Part shown: in pieces, positions 44,177 to 53,698 of the stretch
Layout: every line of letters starts with the position of its first letter
How positions within the stretch are numbered: the first letter of the stretch is position 1
Translations under genes and position numbers: made by a program
Notes under the pieces: generated by a model
The model's input: only the letters and a program-made list of their open reading frames with translations
Told to the model about the DNA's origin: nothing
Databases searched by the model: none
NCBI GenBank assembly: GCA_030734395.1
Contig: JAUZTG010000042.1
Span: 1,240,001-1,304,000 of the forward strand
Direction: 5' to 3'
From: Sarocladium kiliense
Taxonomy: Eukaryota > Ascomycota > Sordariomycetes > Hypocreales > Sarocladiaceae
Length of the DNA: 64,000 bases

Positions 44177-45249
44177 TTACACAGGGAGGTTGACCTTGGT
44201 TTTTCGGTCCTCTCCATGGTGTGATACAACACCGTGCATGCCCCTGTACTTGGAAACCTCAGCTGGCTTCCATCCTTTCATCTTCAACAATTCAGCGTCT
44301 TCTAGCTTGAACACCTTGACGTGCAGTGGACGGCAACACTTGAGCATTTCCTGCTCGCTGTCGGCTCCGAACCCCCAAAGCGATAGGTCACCACCTGGGC
44401 AAGTGCCTTCACGAAGTTAACACAAAGTTCAGACTCGAGAGCATGGATATGGGGGGTGCTTACTCAACGCCATAAGCAGGTCCTGCTCTGCGAGAAATTC
44501 GATATGATCTCCTTTCTCTGCTGGGCAAGGACTCATGAAATAACGACCATGTTCATCCAGTCCAGTGACCTGGAAGAGATTGATCACATCGTGAACATCC
44601 CCTTCCGTCAAGCCCCATGGTGCTACGGCCCTAGTCAGATTCGAGTGACACTGGAAGTCGTACTGGCCTCCAGACAGAACGGTGTTGATGTAAGGATCAC
44701 AGCGTGTGCCGAGAAGGTCGTGGACACGACCGCCATTCTCGTCTGCGCCGTACCAGGAGAGTGTATCTTTCACAATGGTGGCCAAGGGCCTCATATAGGG
44801 GAGGTTGGACCACAAGCGGTCATGAGTGGTGACGTGAGAAGCGTGAAGCTGCTTAGTGCGGGAGGCCCAGAAGCGTTCACGTGGGTTGTGAAGGTTCCAA
44901 ATATTCAGATCACCTAGAGTATCAATGTCGTTAGCACTAGGTACAACGAATTGAATAGCTCAAGTAAGTGATGAGGGTTCATCACGAGTAACATACCAAC
45001 TTGAGGGCCCTCAGGCGTGCTAATCTGGCAGATATGTCCCGCCGGAACCTCCCAAGCCCTACCGGATCGGATTGGCAGAGTGAATTCTTCCACAAGAGTC
45101 CTTGGTGCACTTTGAATGGCGTTGTAAGCATCCTTGTCCACGGTCAATGGTGACCCCTCCTTGGGGAGATAGGCTGGGACAGGCTTCGCTACCGGCTTCC
45201 GAGCCGCGAGCCGTTGGGCGTCAGTAGCTTCCGGGGCGGGATGGGCCAT
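44177..45249 (-). CDS. DUF1989 / urea carboxylase-associated family protein
   Basis: The exons 45249-44997, 44913-44464 and 44406-44177 give 310 residues. The core has WEVPAGHICQISTPEGPQVGDLNIWN, ERFWASRTKQLHASHVTTHDRLWSN and PYMRPLATIVKDTL. It continues HDLLGTRCDPYI, TRAVAPWGLTEGDVHDVINLF and STCPGGDLSLWG. This is the DUF1989 pattern with conserved His, Cys and Asp residues. In bacteria this family includes the urea-amidolyase-associated proteins, which act as carboxyguanidine deiminase in guanidine breakdown; the fungal proteins have no assigned reaction that I know of. It is followed upstream by an oxygenase on the same strand and lies in a four-gene group with a permease and a regulator. 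The last intron has an unusual GTGAAG acceptor. Confidence 0.87.
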
Positions 45250-45723
45250 TGCAGATACGATGGTCGTTGCTATTTTGTCGTGATGATAATTTGTAGTGAT
45301 GAAGTTTTCATGATGGTGACAGAAGAGCGGGAGAGATCATTTTCATGTCGGATTCCGTTGGCGGGGCGGAGACCTTCTCCACCATCCGAGGATCGGAGGT
45401 GAAGTTGGAGCTGGATCTGTTCACGATCGACTTCGTGGATCGTCGTCACTCACACGCATACATTTCTGTCTCATAAACAACTTGAAATCGCTGACTATAA
45501 ACTCAAAATAGAAAGCGACGGATCTCCCAACATTCTCATTCTCCTTATTTTGAAGCTTTTCTACAGCTAGATCTCTCCACTGCTCTCATGATAGTCCTTA
45601 TTATAGCCGTGTAGTTGAACTATTCAGAGGGAAGTGATTGACATTGTTGTGTAATGCCTACGCTAGCTAAGCATCAGCGCTCGCTTTATGTATAGATCAT
45701 CCATGTCCCTTGCCTCCCGTGCA
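45250..45723. promoter_or_regulatory. upstream region of the DUF1989 gene with CGG/CCG half-sites
   Basis: Between 45345 and 45395 several CGG and CCG triplets occur in everted or inverted pairs (CGGATTCCG, CCGAGGATCGG). This is the kind of site bound by Zn2Cys6 regulators. Whether they are used is unknown. Confidence 0.35.
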
Positions 45724-46954
45724 TCATGCCACTTTTCCGCTTTCTGCCAACTTCAGACGAGAGTCGCGCCACTGTGAACAGTCAGTTTCAAACATCTTCC
45801 AATATTGGCAATGGATGGCATTTACCTTGCCGCATGAAATCGGTTCATAGAGAGGAGGGTGCTCCTCGTCGGTGCATGTCGGCACTACTTCGCAGACCGC
45901 GTCCGGGTTGAACCCCAGGAAGAACGGCATGGCATAGCGAGATGCCTTTTGCCGGTTGTAAACACGATGCACCGTCGACTTGAACCGGTTGTTCGAGAGT
46001 CTCTGCAGAAAGTCACCTATGTTGATGACCAGGGTTCTCTCGATCGGTCGAGCGTCCAGCCACTCATCATCAGCCGAGAGAACCTGCAGACCACCGGACA
46101 TATCCTGCCAGAGCAGAGTCACACACTGAATGTCTGTGTGGGAGCCAATCCCGACGTCGACATCGTCGGTGTTGCCAGTGTCGCTAACATCAGTGCCAGG
46201 GTAGTGGATGTGCACTGCGTCGGCGCCAGGGGTGGTGATGATAGAGTCGAAGTAGTCCTCGGGCAACTCGAGAGCAAGGGCGAACAAGCGGATGAGCTTA
46301 CGTGCCAGCATCAGCCGCTTTTGATAGAACTCGGTGAGGACGGGGCGGAACTTTGTGAGATGGCTTGTTCCCTCCCAGACATAATCTGTGGCGTCGAAGT
46401 TGGAATTAATGTCATCGACACTGTCATGAGCTGGATCGATGCGAGTGTCATATCGCATAGAGAAAGTTTCCTTTTTGTCTATGAGATGCAGTAAGTAAGT
46501 ATATACGGATTGTTCTTGAGGCATAGGTGTATGGATCAACGGTTTCCTGACCTCTCGTTTCCTTATTATTAATCTGCGTGCTTCCAACTCCGTGATAACC
46601 ACAGAACTTGCCCGCCTTATCAAAGGCGACCCGATTCTTGTCTTCTGGTGCCTGGTTGAAGAAGGACTTGACCTGTTCGAGAGCTTCCTGGATCAAGTCC
46701 TCGGGAATGCCATGGTTGCAGACGTAGAAGAACCCCGTGTTCTCTGCCGCGGCTTTGATCTTGGTAGCAAGGGCCTTGCGCGCAGTCGCATCTCCGTCCA
46801 GGGAGCTGAGGTCGATGATGGGCATTTCATCCATCGTTGGAGTCCTTGGCTTGCCGCAGCGCACACGGCGAGACACAGGTCCATCCGGTGTCATCAGCTG
46901 CACCGTTGTAAACGCCGCAGCTGGGGCTGTGGTCTCAACTGTGGTTGTAGCCAT
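45724..46954 (-). CDS. 2-oxoglutarate/Fe(II) oxygenase, isopenicillin-N-synthase-like
   Basis: The exons 46954-46552, 46478-45826 and 45771-45724 give 367 residues. The DIOX_N part has MPIIDLSSLDGD, TGFFYVCNHGIP, FFNQAPEDKNR and GYHGVGST. The jelly-roll iron site is His248 and Asp250 (GSHTDIQ) and His305 (STVHRVYN). The 2-oxoglutarate-binding arginine is Arg315 in SRYAMPFF; the usual RxS serine is Ala317. Relatives include thymine-7-hydroxylase and plant homoarginine/flavonoid-type dioxygenases, so a small N-containing substrate is possible but not proven. The last intron (45825-45772, 54 nt) has no stop and could be retained in frame. The gene is divergent from an NCS1 permease. Confidence 0.88.
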
Positions 46955-47812
46955 GGTGGTTAATCTGAATCGTCGAAAAAGCAACGGTATCTACGTATCT
47001 AAGTGCTGTGGTAATGAGGATGCTGCTGATGCCTGCTGATGATAATGATGATAATGATCAAAGTGGGGAACGACCAATAGCAGATAGTAGGTGCGAGTTG
47101 GCTGTCAGGAAAGCCGTTTTGGTGATGGCCAGGACGCCACCATAAATATCTACCCCGGAAGTGGCCGTCTCATATAAGATAACAGACGAGCGCTCTGATA
47201 CAGTCGAGTCGTTCGAGTTGCGCAATCCTTGGATTGGCAAGCGAATGGTTTGGCAACTCTAGATCAGGCCCAGGACGGAGACCGTCGGAGATGACAGCCA
47301 TGATTGCCGACGGGGCTACCGCTCCGTGCTCATCGGCGGAGCTCCCCTATCGCTAGGGGTTCAAAGTTCAGACTAACAGGACAGGCCCCTGCGTTGGCTG
47401 CGCTGTAGTCAATAAGAAGTCGGCTGCTTAGTGCCGGGTCAGATAACAGCTTCACTACCAGTGACTCTGTTCGCGCTGATAATGATCCACCCGTCTGCTC
47501 CTCGTGGCAAAGCTTAGGTCCCGTTTCGATCCTCAACTACTCCGTAACCAATCACTAGTTCAGCAACCCTGACCGGCGACCGTCGGACATGGCATCAATG
47601 CTCGTGAGGATGGGATGCTACAGACCTGGCCTTATCAAGTCTAGGCTCTGGGGAATCAGGAGTCTGTCTTGCTGGTCAGTTCGAGCTTGACATGCAGCAT
47701 CCTATAAACATCAATTCTGGTCCTACACTTGCAGACGACCATCTCCATCTCCATCCCCCACGGAGTTGAGCCCACGAGTTTCCTTCTGTCATAACATAAC
47801 ATAGGAAGAACC
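46955..47812. promoter_or_regulatory. shared divergent promoter of oxygenase and permease with GATA sites, CCGNCGG copies and a hairpin
   Basis: HGATAR matches lie at 47040-47045, 47049-47054, 47082-47087, 47177-47182, 47441-47446 and 47477-47482 on the plus strand. Two more lie on the minus strand (47347-47352, 47632-47637). The heptamer CCGTCGG occurs at 47282-47288 and 47580-47586, and its complement at 47307-47313. A perfect inverted repeat CCCCTA-TCGC-TAGGGG lies at 47344-47359. GATA factors (AreA/NIT2) mediate nitrogen control in ascomycetes; CGG/CCG pairs are Zn2Cys6 sites. Confidence 0.6.
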
Positions 47813-49916
47813 ATGGCTGCTCTCCTCTCCAAGGCCCACGACCGTCTCCTTGTCAAGAAACATTGTGCAGATGGGACTACCCAACCAGCCGACTTTCTTG
47901 ACAATGACTCCATCCGTCCTACCCCGGTCCAGGACCGGACTTGGACTTCCATCACATACTCGGCCTTCTGGTTCGCGGCCACCGCCAATGTGAGCAATCT
48001 ATATGCGGCTTCCACCGGCCAGTCCGCCGGCCTTAGCATGTGGGAGGCTCTTGCTTGCTCACTCGGCGGCCAGTTGCTCGCTGGGTTTCTCATGGCGCTC
48101 AATGGTCGTGCTGGTGCATTGTACCGAATCCCCTTCCCCGTCGCCTGTCGAGCGAGCTTCGGGACATGGGGTGCGTTGTGGCCGACCTTCAACCGTGCCA
48201 TCATGTCCATTGTCTGGAACGGTGTGAATGCCGTACAGGGAGCTCAGTGTCTATAGTAAGTCGAATTCCACTCAGGCTTAGACCCCAAGACCCCAAGACC
48301 AAAGCACGCCGAAATGGCGAAACTTTGACCGATCCGTGTCTCTTTGGACTTTCGCTAATCGTATATCTCTACTATAGCGTCTTTCTTCATGCCATCTTCC
48401 CTTCTATTGCCAATATTCCCGACATCATGGGCTCCAAGTCCGCCCTCACTTCGGCTCAAATGCTTTGCTTCTTTCTCTACTGGTACGGTGTTCCTGGTTG
48501 CGGCGGAAGCAAGTTCCTACCTCCACGAAGGCATGTTGCTAACGTCACCGTGTTGTGCCAGGCTCATCAATTGCGCCTTTCTGTTCGTCCCTGTGCCGCG
48601 CATGAGGAAGCTCGTTCACATCAAAGTTGGTGTCTACTTCGCCGCCACCATCGCCTTCGTGGCATGGACATTGTCTTTATCTGGCAGTGTTCGCAAGACC
48701 CTGTCCGAGCCGTCCACTGTCCAAGGTTCGGAGAAGTCCTGGTTGATCCTCAAGTTCTTCTTTCTGGGACTTGCCAGCTGTGGCACCTTCATTTCCAATG
48801 CATCTGACCTGCAAAGATACGCTTCCAAGCCCAATGATGTCATTGCCGGTCAGGTATTCAGCTTCCCCATGTCAAACTTTTTGGTTGGAGTTTTCGGCAA
48901 CCTGATCGCGGCTGCAAGCAAAAGCATCTTTGGCGAGGTCAGTAACCACCCTCTGTGTTTCGACTTACGAATGCCATTGGGGATAAAGTCTCGTTGCTAA
49001 CTGTGCCAATCTCCTCCAGGTCATCTGGAATCCGCTCACAACTCTGGACATGCTCATGGAGGGTGATCGCCATACATCTGCAAACCGCGCGGGATGTGCC
49101 TTGATTGCGTTCGCTTACGTCTACTCTACTGTCTTCTCAGCTATTTTCGAGAATTCCATTCCGTCAGTTCAACCCGACTCTTTTCCTACCATGACTTTCG
49201 CAGCTCGTTACTAACTTGAACGTCCTTCTAGCGCCGGAAACGATATCGCAGCTCTCATGCCCAAGTATATCACAGTGAAGCGCGGCTTCTTTATCTGCGC
49301 AGGTATGAATCCCTTATTCCTCTCAAGACCTACAAAGAAATAGCATAGGGCTCGCCACTAATTGATGTGCGCCTCTTTAGTTGTTTCATACGCAATCTGC
49401 CCATGGTATCTGCTCTCATCCGCAGCTGTGTTCATCAACTTCTTGAGCTCGTACCAGATCTTCCTTAGCGCCATCACGGGTATCCTGATCTGCGACTATT
49501 ACCTCCTTAGGCGCGGTTGCTTCGATATCCCCATGCTTTATTCGGGACACAAAGACTCTACTTACCACTTCTTCCACGGCTTCAACCCAAGAGCATTTGC
49601 GGTCTATCTGATTGCCATTGCACCCAATTTCTATGGATTTCTCTACCAGATGGGTGTCCATGCACCATTGGGTATCCAGAGATTCTATTATGTTGCCTAT
49701 CCTGTCGGACTCTTCTTGGCGTTTGGAAGCTTTTGGTTGATGAACACACTCTTCCCAACGAAGAACATCCCTAAGCTCTCGGGATGGCAGGAACCTAAGG
49801 ACTTTGTGGAAGCTCATGATGGTACATTTGTCAACGTTGTGATTGACTCGTCTGATACAGCGTCTGGTGATCAGGAAATGGGTAACGTTGAAAAGTCTGC
49901 CACGGAGAAGTACTAA
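47813..49916 (+). CDS. NCS1-family nucleobase/allantoin-type permease
   Basis: The exons 47813-48255, 48378-48482, 48562-48937, 49020-49162, 49232-49302 and 49381-49916 give 557 residues. There are about twelve hydrophobic helices. Family landmarks are NDSIRPTPVQDRTWTS and the following SAFWFAATANVSN. RIPFPVACRASFGTWGALWP, SNASDLQRYA, GVFGNLIAAAS and ITGILICDYYLLRR follow. The Fur-type eukaryotic NCS1 branch imports allantoin, uracil, uridine, thiamine or nicotinamide riboside by cation symport at the plasma membrane; the substrate here is unknown. Introns are 49-122 nt and joins restore conserved words (for example LYW-LINC). It lies 150 bp from the convergent Zn2Cys6 gene. Confidence 0.92.
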
Positions 49917-50066
49917 GTCATATAGCATGTTAGTCGTCCTTATATCAGCCTCAATGATGATGAAGTGTCTCTTGATAATTACTTTGAAGTTACAAATGAG
50001 CGATCTCTTTATCATATGAACCGGTATCGGGGTATTACCACATCGTAATACACTGCTGCTGGAGCT

Positions 50067-52142
50067 TTACTCTTGATCCCGCTCATGTACTAAGCTTGAC
50101 GTCGACTCCATCCTCGAACTCAGTGCTTCAAAGGGTGGCCACCACACATCTCGTCTGGGTAAGGTCTCTGTCTGCGCGTCCATCTCTGGCCGTACCGTAT
50201 CAAAAACGCGTTTCCTCATCATATTCGTAGCCCAGTCAGAGACCGGTTCCAGCACATAGGTATCTTTTTGTAGGTTCTGAACCTCCTCCATTAGACGAAA
50301 TGTCTTTTCAATGTCCTCGAGATGGTCCGAAAACTCAACCAGCGTAACATGTGCGTAAGCGCCCATAAGAAAGTCGAAGGTGTGAAGGACACTCTGCTGC
50401 CTCGTTAGGTCTCCTATATATCGTATAATTTGGTGACTCTGTTTCAATATGAGCTCAATGTGCTGATCGTACACGGCGCTTTCAGGGTCGCCTTCGATGT
50501 CCTCCTGTCGTAATTGAGACAACTCCCAACGGTTAGCGAGTAAGCCAAACGTCGAAACAGCGAACTTCAACGCCAGGCTCTCAGCCAGGTGTAAGACTGT
50601 TATTGATCAGCCGCAGTTGCAAGGTCAAGAAGTCGTAGGGTTAACGCACATTTTGCGTTGGTAATGTGCCATTGTGAGAGATCGCTTTGGAGTTGCTTTG
50701 CTGAAACATGTTCTTCGACAATACCTCGATACAGCAATATAAAAAGCTCAAGTTCAGCGACAACTTCTTTGTCTGACTCCTCGAAACCGTCTGCGTGCTT
50801 GACTACATCGATGTAACGCGCTGCCAGATCCATTCGCACGGCCGACAGCTTCCCTACACCAATAGTGAATCTTGCACATCAATCAGTCACTTTCTGAGCA
50901 GGTGAAGACTTCATGTCAAGACTCGCGAGCTCAGGTCACGTACTTGAGGTGTTGAAGACAAGCGGAGTTCCACGTCAGTATACGGTTTTTGGCGTCTTCA
51001 GCGTATCGCACTGGCGCGGGCGCTTGCCGTAGGACGGCGAAATCCACCGATAGCATGAGGTGAAGGATGAGTGAGCCACTCAGGAGCCATGAGTCGATGA
51101 AGTTATCAGAGTAGCCAAGATTCAAATTGAGAACACATGTCAAAAGCATTGCATACAGGGACGGCAAGCTCAGAGGAGACTCGAGCGCGAGCTTTGCCAG
51201 TCCAGAGTTAAGGATTGCGTAAAGCGATGTGTGAAGCTCTGTGCTGCTGATAGAAGGGTTGGTTTGCATCCCCGCAAGCAAACAGGTTATGGAGAGGAGA
51301 TTATACTCCCCATTCAAAGCTCTGTCGATGGTTTCTTGTATGAAGTGTAAGCGAGGGATGGTCTTCCTAGATCTAAGAAAAGGACGCACGCGTTAGCAAA
51401 GCCCAAGGTTTCGGACTGCCGGGATGGGATTTGGTCCGTCCGAGGATTAGATCATGGAAGGTGCAAGTATTATCTCACGTTTCAATCAGACGTGAGCCCA
51501 GTCCATTCGAAGCCAACTTAGCCCGTATCGGCTCAGGTAACTCGACGCTGTCCTGGGGTTTCTCAGGGTCGCCGTTGATCCAGGTATACATATTTCGAAT
51601 GACACGAACTGGGGCTACTGGTGGATCAGCCGAGGTTGTAGCTATGTGATTGCTCCTATCTTCATGAGAGTCATCGGGCATTTCTGGGACTGGGACTGTG
51701 GCATATCGATTCTTTGATGCCGTCCTTGGTGCGGGAGAAGTCGTGATTTGGCTGAGCTCACGCACAGCGCCTCGCAGGTCTGCCAGTTCAGACTCGAGGG
51801 CAGCGAGCCTGCACAACAAGTCTTAATTCATGATTATATGACCCAAATCGTCTGGCTGGGTACCTTTCGTCACAACTACACGCCTGAACAACCCGAGGTG
51901 GGCTCCCCTCAAGCCCTGTGGAGATTTGGGTGACGCTCTGTGCATATGGGAGCTCGCAAGGTAACCTGCACTGCGCATCAGCACATTTTCGCTCGCGCCG
52001 CCCAACCAAGCAAGTCGTTACAGATTGCTGACCTCAAGGCCTTGCAACGGCTACAGACAGCTGAGCCGTTCGGTACTTCGCATCGTGTTTTGAGACGCCG
52101 GCACGTCTGGCAAGACACTACTCTTCGGCGGTGCTGAGGCAT
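50067..52142 (-). CDS. Zn2Cys6 fungal transcription factor
   Basis: The six exons 52142-52033, 51965-51864, 51808-51479, 51372-50944, 50870-50650 and 50596-50067 give 573 residues. The zinc cluster is Cys11, 14, 21, 30, 33 and 40 (C-x2-C-x6-C-x8-C-x2-C-x6-C). An intron interrupts the codon for Arg37. A coiled coil (LAALESELADLRGAVREL) and a middle-homology-like helical body follow (ISCTELH-like LHTSLYAIL, YSDNFIDSWLLSGSLILHLMLS). It sits convergent to the permease and is the natural candidate regulator of the four-gene group. One exon (50870-50650) uses a CAAG acceptor chosen because it alone keeps the frame. Length fits the family (about 550-700). Confidence 0.85.
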
Positions 52143-52763
52143 TACCAAGGAAAACGTGGCCCGCGAAGAGTAGATGGAAATACCGCGGAATATTTTTGTC
52201 AATGTTCTGTAAAGCCACAGCTGCACCGAAACCAAGATGGAAGACCAAGGTTTGAACGCCCTGGATGAAGATATATGATCCGCAGCCGAATTTTAGCCGT
52301 CATCTTACAACACTCCCCAGACCAGCGGCATCCGTTGTTCTTTTCTGGGTCGTGCTAGGCTTGAGTATTGGCTCCGGGTGGGCCTGGTATTGTCGTAGGT
52401 CTCAATTGCTGAGGCGACGACTCGGGAACTGCTATCGAGTCTCTCAGCGGCTGAATATTGCGCCTTTGCTGAGCAAATATACACCAACGATAGGTCTCCA
52501 GGCAACTGGAAATACCAGCGAGGATTTTGAAACTGTACAACTGAAAGTTACATCCATGAGCCCCCTGGCTGGCAATCCATCTTAACCTCAACTGCGAAGG
52601 GTGAAGCGTAAGGCACAAGAAACACTGTGGGTGAAGAGAACTCGTAACATTTACCATGAATTATCCATCAGAAGCAAGAAAACACATGATTCTGGTTCCT
52701 TTGATTCCGAATCTTCTCTGCGACTAGGTCCATTCCCAGCCCTCATGATGCTCCCCGTCGAGG
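52143..52763. other. intergenic, regulator promoter
   Basis: A CCGCGG palindrome lies at about 52183. The left copy of an imperfect direct repeat lies at about 52583-52624 (see separate entry). A plus frame at 52265 has one hydrophobic stretch but no support as a gene. Confidence 0.4.
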
Positions 52764-53698
52764 TCAAGGCCACCATCCATCCATGGGCATACTTCCATAA
52801 ATAGCGTTGAAGTTGTGCTCAGAAGCATCATCTTCGAAGCGGTAAACAACTCGGCCGACACCTTCCTGGGTCGAATTCTTCTGAAATGCCAGCGCCCAGT
52901 CAATGTTATCCACAGACAGGTCGCTGATCGAGAAATTCCGTACCGCTTGATCCGTCTCCCCCTCTGCTCCTGACCTCCCCCACACCATGATCTCTGCTGT
53001 CCATAGGGGATCATTGCCCAAGTCTGCCATAGGTAGAACTCGCACCCAATACGACCCCAGACTACCCCCCGAGGAATTTCTTGCTTGTTGCCAACAATAG
53101 TAGTTTTTGTGAGGCTGTAGGTTTGCCTCACTCCAAAAGAACCCATCTTTCGTGAGACGTGGCATGTCCTTGGTTACGACTTCGATGCCAACACGGAGAT
53201 CTTCGAGGCCACTCAGACCTCTCCCTTCTTCTTTGGGCCGACCGACCGGAAACACAAACAGCTTCAACTCCCAAGTGTCGCCGTCAGCCGGCGTGGCGTT
53301 GGACAACCCACGATACTCGCAGGATTCCTTGTGATTGTCATCGTCGTTGCTGTTATGATATGGAGGTGGCTTCTCTCCAGTCGGAGGTGAAGCATACAGT
53401 GGAGATGCGCAAGAATCGCTCTGGGAAGAAGGATCCCCACAAGCTTGTCGGCAGCGGGCCATGTTATTGCCACACAGCGAGGCACTGGTGAAGCTGTCAC
53501 GTCTTCTGCGTTCGTGAGTCTTGGACCAGCAGATGATTTAGAACAGAGCAAGTGCCGAGTGAGGATAACTGAACATTTTCTTGATGCCTGCTTTTTACGT
53601 CTATTTATTGATCGCAAGCGTTCTCAAGCGGCATTTACACCTTGCACTTTTAAAACATAGTTTAAGTCCAGCTGCGACGCGTGAAGCATATCGCACAA
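52583..53698. repeat. imperfect 42-bp direct repeats flanking an orphan gene
   Basis: About 52583-52624 and about 53657-53698 share CTGCG, GTGAAGC and GCACAAGAAACA blocks in the same order. About 32 of 42 positions are identical by eye, in the same orientation, about 1.07 kb apart. Confidence 0.55.
52764..53462 (-). CDS. orphan hypothetical protein between direct repeats
   Basis: A single open frame of 232 residues. A Cys-containing N-terminus (MARCRQACGDPSSQSDSC), a Pro/Asn/Asp-rich segment and a beta-rich looking body follow (WELKLFVFPVGRPKEEG, DLRVGIEVVT, SYWVRVLPMADLG, WTAEIMVWGRSG). It ends with acidic and aromatic residues. There is no signal peptide, membrane segment or known motif. 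The evenly hydrophobic/polar pattern suggests a folded domain rather than a chance frame. Function and family are unknown, and a 5' exon cannot be excluded. Confidence 0.5.
   Translation of the reverse strand: MARCRQACGDPSSQSDSCASPLYASPPTGEKPPPYHNSNDDDNHKESCEYRGLSNATPADGDTWELKLFVFPVGRPKEEGRGLSGLEDLRVGIEVVTKDMPRLTKDGFFWSEANLQPHKNYYCWQQARNSSGGSLGSYWVRVLPMADLGNDPLWTAEIMVWGRSGAEGETDQAVRNFSISDLSVDNIDWALAFQKNSTQEGVGRVVYRFEDDASEHNFNAIYGSMPMDGWWP

Noticed and set aside
45859..46494. 211-codon plus-strand frame
   Set aside because: Antisense shadow of the oxygenase second exon.
44177..52142. Secondary-metabolite gene cluster
   Set aside because: The oxygenase, transporter and regulator are typical accessory genes, but there is no polyketide synthase, NRPS, terpene synthase or prenyltransferase nearby. 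The NCS1 permease and DUF1989 point to nutrient use instead.
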